The translations under genes were made by a program, and so were the position numbers. A stretch of 64,000 bases of DNA. Source: Piper betle (lineage: Eukaryota; Streptophyta; Magnoliopsida; Piperales; Piperaceae). Shown piece by piece: positions 46,930-59,596 of this stretch. A model generated the notes under the pieces. It worked only from the letters and a program-made list of their open reading frames with translations. It searched no databases and was not told the DNA's origin. The stretch lies in NCBI GenBank assembly GCA_033002965.1, contig JAURVB010000184.1, positions 62,001 through 126,000 of the forward strand, given 5' to 3'. Each line of letters begins with the position of its first letter. Position 1 is the stretch's first letter.

Positions 46930-47870
46930 TTTCTTGATTTTTGAAGTGTTGTACGGTTTTTTTGTTCTTGTAGTTTCGGTGAATGTGGGTGGGCTTGCTG
47001 TAGAATGAAATTTGTGTTGTTTTCTGGGTTTTTTGTTGGTTTTTTTTTGTATTGTCGATGAATATGCTTTCTTTTTTGGTAGTTTTTAGATGGTTTATTG
47101 TGGTGTTTGTTGGTAATAGGAGTTTCTTTGTGTCGTGCAATTTCTTGGTTTTGTCAGCATTGTGTCATAGTTTCAATGAATCTGGGTGGAATGGTTGTAG
47201 TGTCTGAGTAGGGATGGACTTGTTGTAGTCTGAATTTGAGCTGATGTTTTTTTCGTTTTTGTAGGCTGAATTTGAACTGTTGTTTTTTCTTTGTTTATCA
47301 ATATGCTTGTATTTTTATTTTTTTGGGTAGTTTTAGCTGGTTTATCTTAGTGTTTGTTGGTAATAGGATTTTATGTGTTGTGCAAGTTCTTGATTTTGTT
47401 TGGTATTGTGTAGTTTTTTCTTTTCCGTGGAGTGGTTGTAGTTTCAATGAGTTTGGGATGGACTTTTTGTAGGCTGGATTTTGTTTGTTTTTTTTATGAA
47501 GTGCTTCAAATTTTTGCTTTTTTTTGGGTAGATTTAGCTGGTTTATTTTTGCCTGTTTTGGTAATAGGAGATACTTGTCTGATGCAAGTTCTTGATTTTG
47601 TTTAGTGTAGTGTAGTTTTCTTTCTTTCTGCATGGAATGGTTGTAGTTTCTATGAGTAGAAAATGGACTTTTTGTAGGTTGAATTTGAGTTGTAACATAT
47701 TTTTCATATATTGTTTGTTTGGTAAAAATGGTTGAGAATTTTTTTTTGCTTTTTTGGTTTTAGATGGTCTATCTTGGATTATGTTGGTAATAGCTGTTAC
47801 TTGTGGGTGGAAGTTGTTGATTTTGGTGTCTCTGCGTGGTAGATGTTTGTCTTTTTGTAGTATCAAACAG
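46930..47870 (+). repeat. Degenerate T-rich repeats within the leader intron of the first TMN gene
   Basis: Four or five diverged copies, about 200-245 bp apart (starts near 47079, 47325, 47520 and 47748). They share TTTAGxTGGTTTAT, GTTGGTAATAGGA, GTGCAAGTTCTTGATTTTG and GGTTGTAGTTTCAATGAG. They lie between a leader exon (about 46.5-46.7 kb) and the acceptor TTGTTCAG at 47924-47931. The intron donor is not certain. Confidence 0.65.
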
Positions 47871-48025
47871 AACTGCTTTTGTGAAGATAGTGCAAAATTT
47901 GACAATATGGTTTTGTGATCTGTTTGTTCAGGTTCATGTAGGAAGGGGAATTGACGTGTGGTGAGGGGGTGTAACGCCTTTCGAGTTGATTCTTTCGGAC
48001 TCTTTTAGTGGAAGAAGCTGGTGAC

Positions 48026-49975
48026 ATGGGTGGTCTGCTTGTCAAAAAATTTTCTTCTTTTGAGCTCTCTGTTCTCCTCCTGGTGACTGTAGTTGTGTCT
48101 TGCTGTGAGGGTTTTTACCTACCAGGGACATATATGCACACGTATTCGGTAGGGGAAGATATATATGTAAAAGTAAATTCACTGACTTCTATTGAGACTG
48201 AGCTTCCTTTCAGCTACTACAGCCTCCCTTATTGTGAGCCTCCAGATGGGATCAAAAAGAGTGCTGAAAATTTGGGGGAAATTCTTATGGGGGATCAGAT
48301 AGACAACTCCCCCTACAGATTCCACATGTTTCAAAATGAGACAGTTTATCTCTGCACAACTAAGCCATTGCCTGAAAGTGAGGTGAAACTCATGAAGCAG
48401 AGGACTCGTGATCTTTATCAGGTGAATATGATTTTGGACAATCTACCTGTTATGAGGTATGTTAAGCAAAATAGATTGACTATTCCTTGGACTGGGTTTC
48501 CTGTTGGCTTTACACATATGACTCAAGGCGATGATGATTACATTGTCAACCACCTAACTTTTACAGTCCTTGTGCATGTGTATGATGGACGTGGTCTTGG
48601 TATAATTGCTACTGGGAAGCCAACTAGCTATGAAATTGTTGGGTTTGAGGTTCTTCCCTGCAGTGTTAAATGGGATTCTGATGAGATAACGAAGCATAAA
48701 ATGTATGATAAATTGGATGGTGTTAATTGCCCGCGTGATCTTGATAAGTGGCAGGTAATCCGTGAACACGAGCAAGTTACATTCACTTATGAAGTTCGAT
48801 TTGTTGAAAGCAATATCCGTTGGCCGTCTCGCTGGGACGCTTATTTAAAGATGGAAGGTGCCCGAGTACATTGGTTCTCCATATTAAACTCAGTGATGGT
48901 TATCTTATTTTTAGCTGGAATTGTGTTTGTCATATTCTTGCGAACAGTTAGAAGGGATTTGACTCGATATGAGGAGCTGGATAAAGAAGCTCAAGCGCAG
49001 ATGAATGAAGAACTGTCTGGATGGAAGCTTGTTGTAGGTGATGTGTTCAGAGAACCAGAGTGCTCTAAATTGCTTTGTGTTATGGTTGGTGACGGGGTGC
49101 AGATTGCAGGAATGGCAGTGGTAACAATTCTTTTTGCCGCACTTGGGTTCATGTCACCAGCTTCTCGAGGAATGCTCTTGACTGGCATGATAATTTTGTA
49201 CCTCTTTTTAGGAATGCCTGCTGGATATGTTGGTGTTAGGTTGTGGACTACAATTAAAGGGACTTCGGATGATTGGAGATCTGTTACCTGGTCTGTTGCT
49301 TGTTTCTTTTCAGGGATTGTTTTTACAATCTTAACTTTACTGAACTTCATGCTGTGGTCTCGTAAGAGTACTGGGGCGTTGCCAATCTCTTTGTTCTTCT
49401 TGCTTCTGTCCCTTTGGTTTTGCATCTTGGTCCCTCTCACGCTGTTTGGAGGTTTCATTGCCACAAGAGCTCAGCCCATTCATTTTCCAGTTAGGACCAA
49501 CCAGATACCACGGGAAATTCCTCCCAGAAAATACCCGTCTTGGCTTTTAGTTCTTGGTGCTGGAACTCTACCGTTTGGCACTCTCTTTATTGAGCTTTTC
49601 TTCATCATGTCTAGCATCTGGCTTGGAAGGTTCTATTATGTTTTTGGTTTCTTGCTGGTTGTCCTTTTCTTGCTTGTTATTGTATGTGCTGAAGTTTCCG
49701 TTGTGCTGACCTACATGCATTTGTGCGTGGAGGACTGGAGGTGGTGGTGGAAGGCATTCTTTTCTTCAGGATCTGTTGCTGTCTATGTCTTCTTGTACTC
49801 CATCAACTATCTGGTATTTGATCTGAAGAGTCTAGGGGGACCTGTCTCAGCCATACTTTATCTTAGCTATTCCCTGATAATGGCTCTAGCTCTCATGTTA
49901 TCCACGGGCACAATTGGGTTCCTTACATCGTTCTACTTTGTTCATTACCTCTTCTCATCAGTCAAGATCGATTAA
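48026..49975 (+). CDS. TMN7: Transmembrane 9 superfamily protein, TMN7-like (first tandem copy)
   Basis: One intronless frame of 649 residues from the ATG at 48026; an upstream in-frame GTG is not a likely start. A signal peptide (about 1-29, LSVLLLVTVVVSCC) precedes FYLPGTYMHTYSVGE. The lumenal domain has a glycosylation site NET at 104-106, then WPSRWDAYLKMEGARVHWFS and the first membrane span (about 284-306). DLTRYEELDKEAQAQMNEE and eight further spans follow. The C-terminal KID fits the KXD/E COPI-binding signal of this family. TMN/EMP70 proteins act in the Golgi/endosome and in cargo sorting. Compared with the neighbouring copy and the family, a stretch of about a dozen residues is missing before YEIVGFEV (about residue 196-202). 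This lies in a lumenal loop. Expression probably depends on the upstream leader intron. Confidence 0.93.
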   Translation: MGGLLVKKFSSFELSVLLLVTVVVSCCEGFYLPGTYMHTYSVGEDIYVKVNSLTSIETELPFSYYSLPYCEPPDGIKKSAENLGEILMGDQIDNSPYRFHMFQNETVYLCTTKPLPESEVKLMKQRTRDLYQVNMILDNLPVMRYVKQNRLTIPWTGFPVGFTHMTQGDDDYIVNHLTFTVLVHVYDGRGLGIIATGKPTSYEIVGFEVLPCSVKWDSDEITKHKMYDKLDGVNCPRDLDKWQVIREHEQVTFTYEVRFVESNIRWPSRWDAYLKMEGARVHWFSILNSVMVILFLAGIVFVIFLRTVRRDLTRYEELDKEAQAQMNEELSGWKLVVGDVFREPECSKLLCVMVGDGVQIAGMAVVTILFAALGFMSPASRGMLLTGMIILYLFLGMPAGYVGVRLWTTIKGTSDDWRSVTWSVACFFSGIVFTILTLLNFMLWSRKSTGALPISLFFLLLSLWFCILVPLTLFGGFIATRAQPIHFPVRTNQIPREIPPRKYPSWLLVLGAGTLPFGTLFIELFFIMSSIWLGRFYYVFGFLLVVLFLLVIVCAEVSVVLTYMHLCVEDWRWWWKAFFSSGSVAVYVFLYSINYLVFDLKSLGGPVSAILYLSYSLIMALALMLSTGTIGFLTSFYFVHYLFSSVKID

Positions 49976-52199
49976 ACTGCCAAAGCTGATTGGAAGACTT
50001 GGTAGGTAGCTCATACAAATGTAGCTGAGAAATTGATACTGGTAGGAGTTATGTTAGACGCTGCTGATGTTGGTATTGGCATCATGTGAGAAGTGAAGGA
50101 AAATCTCTGAACTCCAGAAAACATGTGCTAGTTAGGTTTTTGCTCTGTTGGCATGGAAATTTTACTCTTCTTATGCTACTGAACTTTGATATGCTGCACT
50201 GCTCATGGAGATGAGATGGTAATCGTCTTTTTGCCATAGTTAAGTTGTTACTTTTCTATGATAACAAATCTAGATGGAAGTGTTGTTGTGAATTGTTGTG
50301 TTTCATGGTTTGACAATGTGGTCTCTTTTGGATATTTTGATCTAGTTGGACGATGAGCCTTATGTTGAAGAATGGTTATGAGAAAGTGGGAAATAGTTTT
50401 CTTTTCTGGCTGCCCAAATTGCAAACTTTTTCATTTAATATTTTTCAAATGAAGGGTAAGCAATTGATGAGGAACATTTCTCGTCTAATGTGGGGGCAAT
50501 TTATTTTGATGAATAAGGCATAGATTAATGGTCTGCAAAGCAGTGAAAAAATACCATTTTGTTAACCACTCAATTGCTATAAATCATAAAAATACTATTA
50601 ATTCGGTTGTTTTTGTAAAAAGGGTGGTTAGCAATTTTAGGCCCTCCGAGCTTGGCAGACCATGAGATATGGACTCCTACAAAATGCCAGAACTTCAACT
50701 TTTGCAGTTCAGAACAAAACACCATTTCTTCTATCCACACTGCCATTGTGTACAGTGTGATTGAGAAGGTGGCTAATGAGTGTAGTAACTAGGAAGGATT
50801 AAATATATGTTTGGTTTAGGTCACATCATTTTGAGATCTTGGTTCTTCCAATAATTGCTATTATACTATGCTTCATTGCTCCTTCAAGAAAGGGTTTTAG
50901 GTCAAGCTTGCTTTGAAGGTTTCCATCAATTTCCTTCCTCGCAGTCAAATGAAAATCTAATAACCGGTGACTTCTCATAATGAATTGTGATTGATTTCTC
51001 ATTAGTTGTTGAATTATGGATGCCTAATTCTGTTTCTCTTTCACGTATACATGGCGAAATTACCCGCATTATAAAAACGTATCTACTCTTATTATTTATT
51101 AATTTAGAATTAATTAATTAATAATAAAAGGAAAAGTACAAATTGGGCTCTAATGAAAAATAGAAAATTCAAGCAATCAATATACGGCAAAAAACTTATT
51201 AATAAAAGGAAAATTAACCGTTGGGCTTTGATGAAAAGTATGAAATTAGACTTATCAAAATATAACAAAATTAAAAAATGTTATATTCTCATTTAATTAG
51301 AGTGTATCCCTAAAGTTAAAATGTATCTCTAAGATATTTGTATCATTTGATGTGTTTATACTTTACTCGTAAAATCAAAGTTCATATCTAACGCAGTTCT
51401 ACATGGCTTAGTATATTGCCTAGTGACATATAATGAGGCAAGATGTTGTATCACGTGCGACTAATATAAGAGACAGAAGAAAACCCGCACTCATGACAGA
51501 CTATAATATTTTGATATCTTAGATATATACTTAAATTTCAAAGGCAAAGTTAAATTGAGGAGATAAATTTATTTATTATTTTGTTAGACTTTTATTTCCT
51601 TTTTTATTAATAAAGAGTAGATCAAAGTAATATCATGCTCTACATTAATCTAGAATGTCAAAGGAGTTCGGTTACAGGATTTTGAATGGTAGGGATCTAA
51701 TTCAAGTCAACTTGTATGGAAAATAGGACTTCCCTTTCAATATGTGATATATAAAATCTCATTTCAGCCCAAACTTGATAACATCTTTGATTTTTTCATC
51801 CACAATTTTATATATACAAGGTAAGAATGTAAGATGTTATGTAATGCACAACTTAAATAACGAAACAAATTATACTGATCTAACATTTTAAAGATAAAGT
51901 CTAATTAACGAAAAAATAAATTATTATTTATAATTAAATTTATTTTTATTTTTGTTATATTTTAATTAGTCAAAACTCATGTTTTTCATACGAGCAAAAC
52001 TGTAGAGAAATTTAGTATTTTAAAAAAATCAACTACTATAAAAAAACAAACGTTAAGTATAAATATTAGAATGAATGAAATTTCACTAACCTCTAATTAT
52101 ATTTTTTGATACTTGAGAACAAAAACTCATGTCAATTACCCTTGAACTAAAAATATTTCCCTTAAAATAATTCTAAACTGAAAAAAAAAGAGAACCTGG
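49976..52199. other. Between the two TMN copies: 3' UTR and AT-rich spacer
   Basis: About 400 bp of 3' UTR probably follow the stop at 49975. The remaining 1.8 kb is AT-rich, with no supported gene or mobile element. A local repeat (TAATAAAAGGAAAA...GGGCTxTxATGAAAA) occurs near 51120-51160 and 51200-51240. Confidence 0.5.
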
Positions 52200-52897
52200 A
52201 AATTATGCCAACTCGGGCAGCCGGATCTGACCCGATAAACAAACGACCCGCATCACCCAATAAGAAGCCCACCTCCTTCCTCCACCCCCTTCGCTATTCT
52301 TCTTCCCAACACCGACAAACCTTCGTCGGTCTCTGTCCATCGCCGACGCCGGCGACGGCGAGGTCGACGTCGACTCGTTCTTCGCCGGATCCACTCTCCA
52401 AGGTGATCCCCTCTTCATCTTTTTTTTGGCCAATGAACTTATTTTTCCGTATCGAAATTGGTTGAGATTTTAACGGGAATTGATAGATGCATGCCTCTTG
52501 TTTTGTTGGCGAGGAACTTGTTGTAAAGGTGTTGTCTTTGGTGATGTTGAGTAGCTTTTTTTCAAAAAATGTGTTGTTTGGAAGGTTGTTGATGTGCGCG
52601 GGGTAGAGGTTTCTGCAGTTTGAAGCATTTTGTGGTGCTAAAATGGGCGGATCTGTTGTGTAAGTGCTGGAAATTGATCGTTTCTATAGGATGGTGCGAT
52701 GCTGTTGATGTCATTTCTAGTGTAGGTGTCGAAAGTAATTTTTTTTTTGTAGGATTTCATTATGTACAGTTGAGGGAGATGTGGGCCCTTTTTTTGGGAA
52801 GCGTTTGATGGTCTTAAATGGGCGGATCTATTCTCTCTGCTCTTAAACTGATCATTTTTGTGTTTGTTTGGATTGGTTTTGGTGACAGAAGTAAGAA

Positions 52898-52928
<31 letters not shown>

Positions 52929-53163
52929 TTGTGTGTGAATTATGGAGGAAGAGACGAACTTTTTTTTTTTGTTTCAATTTCAGAATGCTATGCTTTATTT
53001 TTAAAGGATTGTTGATCGAGAGCTTTTTTGGGCGCTATAGATCTATGCAGCAAGAGGAGCACTTTTCAATTTTTTGTGGGCGGGTGTTCGGAATTTCCTA
53101 TTGATATTTCCAGATCTGCTAGTTTTGTTAAAAATATAGAAAGGGAGGTTAATAGGGATTCAG
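52200..53163 (+). promoter_or_regulatory. Promoter, leader exon and leader intron of the second TMN copy
   Basis: A C-rich leader exon ends GATCCACTCTCCAAG at about 52400, followed by a donor GTGATCC. The intron is T/G-rich, holds a (TG)n microsatellite at 52902-52928, and ends at CAG 53111-53113 or at the CAG directly before the ATG (53161-53163). The exon-intron plan parallels the first TMN copy. Confidence 0.55.
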
Positions 53164-55163
53164 ATGAGCCTCAAAATGGCTGTGAAGACGGTTACTAACC
53201 TTCCCTCTTTCAAGTGCTCTTCTCTATTGTTCCTGGTTCTCTGTGTGTCTTGTTGCCATGGATTTTACCTTCCTGGTTCTTACATGCATACATATTCGGT
53301 AGGAGAAGAAGTTTATGCAAAAGTGAATTCTCTAACTTCTATTGAGTCAGAACTCCCCTTTAGCTACTACAGTCTCCCTTACTGCGAGCCTAATGAAGGA
53401 ATTAAGAAGAGCGCCGAGAATTTGGGTGAACTTTTGATGGGTGACCAAATTGATAACTCTCCATATCGTTTCCGCATACTGAAGAATGAAACAGTCTACC
53501 TCTGTACCACAGATCCGTTAACTGCTGAAGAAGTGAAACTCTTCAAGAAGAGAACACGTGATTTTTATCAGGTGAATATTATATTGGACAACCTACCAGC
53601 AATAAGGTATGCAACACAAAGAGGAACCACTGTTCAATGGACTGGATTCCCTATTGGTTATACCCCAACTACACAAAGTGATGATGATTACATAATTAAT
53701 CACCTCATTCTTAAGGTCCTTGTTCACGAGTATGAAAGAAGTGTTGTGGAGATTATTGGGACAGGTGAAGAGAGCATGGGCGTTGTCACTAAAACAGACA
53801 AAAACAAGGCAAATGGTTATGAAATTGTTGGATTTGAGGTTGTTCCTTTTAGTGTTAGGCAGGACCCTGACAAGATGTCTAAACATAAGATGTATGATAC
53901 CCTTGACGAGGTAGAATACCATTCAGAATTGGACACATTCCAAATACTCAGAGAGCATGTTAGAGTGACTTTTACTTATGAAGTTCAATTTGTTAAAAGT
54001 GACATTCGCTGGCCGTCTCGTTGGGATGCTTATTTGAAAATGGAAGGTGCACGAGTTCATTGGTTCTCCATAATGAACTCATTGATGGTTATTTTCTTCT
54101 TGGCTGGCATTGTGTTCACTATATTTCTGCGTACAGTTAGAAGGGACTTGACTAGATATGAGGAGCTAGATAAAGAAGCTCAAGCTCAGATGAATGAAGA
54201 ACTTTCTGGATGGAAGCTCGTGGTGGGTGATGTCTTCAGAGAACCTGAGCGGGTAAAATTGTTGTGCGTTATGGTTGGGGATGGAATTCAGATTACGGGA
54301 ATGGCAGTGGTGACAATTGTTTTTGCAGCTCTTGGTTTCATGTCGCCAGCTTCTCGAGGTATGCTTTTGACTAGTATGATAGTTCTGTACATGTTGCTGG
54401 GGATGCCTGCTGGATATGTTGGAGTTCGGTTATGGACAACTATAAAAGGAACGTCTGAAGGATGGAGATCAGTTGCTTGGTCTACTGCTTGTTTCTTCTC
54501 TGGAATTGTTTTTACCATTCTCACTTTTCTGAACTTCATGCTGTGGTCACGTAAAAGTACTGGAGCTTTGCCAATTTCTTTGTTCTTTTTACTCCTGTTC
54601 CTATGGTTTTGTATCTCGGTCCCTCTAACCTTGTTTGGAGGCGCCATTGCTACAAGGTCGGAGGCCATTAACTACCCAGTCAGGACCAATCAGATCCCCA
54701 GGGAAATCCCTCTCGTAAGTACCCTTCTTGGCTTTTGGTCCTTGGTGCTGGAACACTTCCTTTTGGCACTCTATTCATTGAGCTTTTCTTCATTATTTCA
54801 AGCATTTGGCTTGGAAGGTTCTATTATGTTTTTGGCTTCTTGCTTGTGGTCTTCTTTTTGCTTGTCATTGTCTGCGCCGAAGTTTCGGTTGTGCTCACCT
54901 ACATGCATTTGTGCGTGGAAGATTGGAGATGGTGGTGGAAAGCTTTCTTTGCTCCAGGCTCAGTTGCTCTATATGTTTTCCTTTACTCCATCAATTACCT
55001 GGTTTTTTATCTCAGGAGTTTGAGTGGACCAGTGTCTGCCATTCTTTATCTTGGCTATTCACTTATCATGGCTCTTGCTATTATGCTGTCTACGGGCACT
55101 ATTGGGTTCCTCACATCATTCTATTTTGTTCATTACCTTTTCTCGTCGGTAAAGATTGATTAG
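53164..55163 (+). CDS. TMN7: Transmembrane 9 superfamily protein, TMN7-like (second tandem copy), frameshifted
   Basis: The frame opens at the ATG at 53164 (a second ATG lies at 53176). A signal peptide is followed by FYLPGSYMHTYSVGEEVYAK, a NET glycosylation site, the complete lumenal loop (GTGEESMGVVTKTDK) that the first copy lacks, WPSRWDAYLKMEGARVHWFS, and spans in the same order. At about 54713 the reading frame breaks: after NQIPREIP the expected RKYPSWLL text continues in the next frame, consistent with loss of one base in CCTCTCGTAAGTACC. In frame +1 the wrong reading stops at 55023. The correct continuation (LVLGAGTLPFGTLFIEL ... LFSSVKID) runs to the TAG at 55161-55163. Everything else is well preserved, so this is either a very young pseudogene or a sequencing error. 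As read, the protein lacks its last spans and the KID signal. Confidence 0.88.
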
Positions 55164-56406
55164 AAGTGACTAAAAGTGAATGGGAAGCACAGTTGAAAGC
55201 TGCAACAGTAAACACAATGCACGAGAAAAATCATGCTACTCGTTACTGCCACGACATATACTTTTGAAGCATCTGTTACAACACCTTTAGCTGAGTCAGT
55301 AAAAGTACAGAGTTCTCATCTCAAGCTCATTTGTGTTTAAATTTCTGCACAACCCCAATGTTATGTCAGTTTATGATACGAATGCATCTGTTATCCTCCT
55401 TTATGATCTTGTAACATTGTTTGCTCATGGCAATTTGCTGGCATCTGTTATTTGTATTTTCAGTTTTGCTAAAATTTGGTTCCACCCCCAATTCCTTGAT
55501 GTTTAAATAGCCGAAAATGATGATAACATGTTGATGCATAATTTCTTTGCGTGTATTGGGTAATCTGGGTTATAGTCTTGCTTGCATTGGCATGTGAATT
55601 ACCCAAACAAAATGACTTTCTTTTTTCATGTATTGTGATGCATCTCTGCCAAACAGCGACGTTGGTTTTTGCAACCGAGGAACGCAGCATCCTGACAATC
55701 ACTAAAAAGAAAAGGTTTTCCTTAATGCTTTAAAATAAAATTAGCGGGGAAAAAAAGTTATTTTTTCGTACCAATTATTTTAGGGAAAAAAGCTTATTTT
55801 TTTATATGTTTAAGGATATTTTTACAGTATTACATTGATCTTCGAACTTTTTTCCACCTAAAAAAGTTTGGATTTTAAACCTACATTTTCTCAAGTTTCA
55901 TGACTCAACATTTGTTTTGGCATAAAAGTTAAAAAATTAACACATTCGCTTTCAAATATTTCTAAATATGTATACAAAACACTAATATAAACATTTTTTT
56001 TGGGGTGAATGTCAAGCGATTTGGGATTGTTTACACATGGTTTTCTGTAAGTTTATTGCCCAAGTGCTAACATTAACCAAACGCAAAACTCTGCAAGGCC
56101 ATAATATAAGTGCTTCAAGAATTGTGATGGTCACAAACATCAATATTCAACGATTGGGACAATCTCACCCGCTTTGATATTTCCTTCTCTTTATGCTTAA
56201 TTAATAAGGGCAAGGGATTGATTTCAACAATAGAACATCTTCAACACCTTGTAAATGGTACAGGTTCCATGAAACGACTAGGCTTGATTTTTACACAAAT
56301 ATATGCACTCATAAGCTCAGTTCGTAGCAGCCAAACCAAAGGTACTTAAGGTAAGTCTTCTTTTATTCACTACCGAAAATATCCCAAGTGGCAACAGCGA
56401 AAGCAC
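55164..56406. other. Convergent spacer between TMN copy 2 and the UBC gene
   Basis: It holds the 3' UTR of the TMN gene (first about 300-500 bp) and, at the other end, the 3' UTR of the minus-strand UBC gene (from 56406 downward). The middle is AT-rich and unassigned. Confidence 0.5.
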
Positions 56407-58112
<1,706 letters not shown>

Positions 58113-58150
58113 TACCACTTAATTCCAAACCAACAGGCAACCTTTCCTGT

Positions 58151-59595
58151 CTGCATAACCAAAAAAGAAAATGTATCCCTAGTCAAATTTTTGCTTGATT
58201 AACATAATATATCAATTCCAAGCTCTTAAGTCTTTAGCATCAAATTCCCAAAATTGATGCACCTTGAACCAACTAGAAATTAACACTTTTCAACCATGCC
58301 TTGGTCTAAAGAAACCAAAAAAAAAAAGATGCAAATCAAAAAAAATTGTACATACCAACATTTTTTTCTAAGTGGAGAAAATAATCTATTTTCAATCTCT
58401 TACAACGTGACCACAAAATTTAAAAAATTGATGAAAACCACGGAATAAAACTGGCACTTACAATCTAACATGTCAATGGACATCATACAAAATTACAAAT
58501 TACTACAAAGCATCCAAATTTTAATATCCAAATGTACTAGGAATAACAATTTGAAGAAAGACAACATCCTATCATCGAAGCAAAATAACTGCATATTGGG
58601 CATGAATATAACAATTCAATGACTAATATAATTCGATTTGAAACTCCTAAACCGACATCCATCAAATCTCCCTCATGAACTACACTTAACGATTCAAACT
58701 ATGCATGTCGATGGAAACCAACCAAAACCTCAAATTACATTACAAAAAAACATAACCAAACTAAATCAATCCAATACAAACAAACATAACACCTTAATAA
58801 ATCAAAACATCAATCCGAAAATTGCACAATAAACAAGCAAGTGGGCTTGTTTCCATACAAAATTCAATTTGACCACAACCTCCTCAATTTATACCATCAA
58901 AATTCCCAACAACTACAAATGAAACTACAAGATAATGAATCCAACCATGCATGTCAATGTCGAAACCCCAAATTACAATAAGAAAAACAAAAACTCTACC
59001 AATCCACCACACAAAATACTAATCAATCCAAAACGGAATCAAAATATCAAACTACAAATTGCACCATAAAAATTCTTATTTTAACCATAAAAAATTCCCA
59101 AAAATTAAAATCAACCATTCCAACTATGCATGTCAATGGAAACCATTCAAAACACCAAATAACATTTAAAAATAAAAAAATAAAAAAAGCATGTAAAAAA
59201 ACCCTAATCTCTTCCAATCCTACAAAACACAACACCCTAATCAATCCAAAATGGAATCAAAACATCAAACTACAAAAAGCCCTATCAACAAACAATTAGG
59301 ATTGATTCCATCCATAAATTCATTTTGATCCCAACCTCCAAGCCCATAACCATCATATTACCCATAATTACAGATTAAAATACAAATTAACAACTCCATC
59401 GTTGCATGCCAACCGAAATCAACCAAAACCCCCCATATGGATCCCAAAAAGCACCCAAATTTACCAATTCAAATGAAACAAAAACACATAATCAACACAA
59501 TCACACCACCCTAACGAACCCAAATCGAAGTCAGAACAACAAATTAAGAATTGAAGGGGGAAAAAATGGATGCCGTAAATTGCGGAAACCCTCAC
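58151..59595 (-). repeat. UBC leader intron with degenerate internal repeats
   Basis: The intron runs from donor GTGAGG (59595 downward) to acceptor TTATGCAG (58158-58151) on the minus strand. Inside, an A/C-rich (plus strand) unit with ATGCATGTCAATGGAAACC and CCAAAACxxCAAATTACA recurs near 58703, 58949, 59128 and 59402. No coding potential. Leader introns are usual for plant UBC genes and often support expression; that role is inferred here. Confidence 0.6.
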
Positions 59596-59596
59596 C

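Noticed and set aside
54715..54720. GTAAGT in TMN copy 2 as a splice donor that would rescue the frame
   Set aside because: Homology continues immediately downstream in the next frame, leaving no intron; the motif is coincidental at the lesion.
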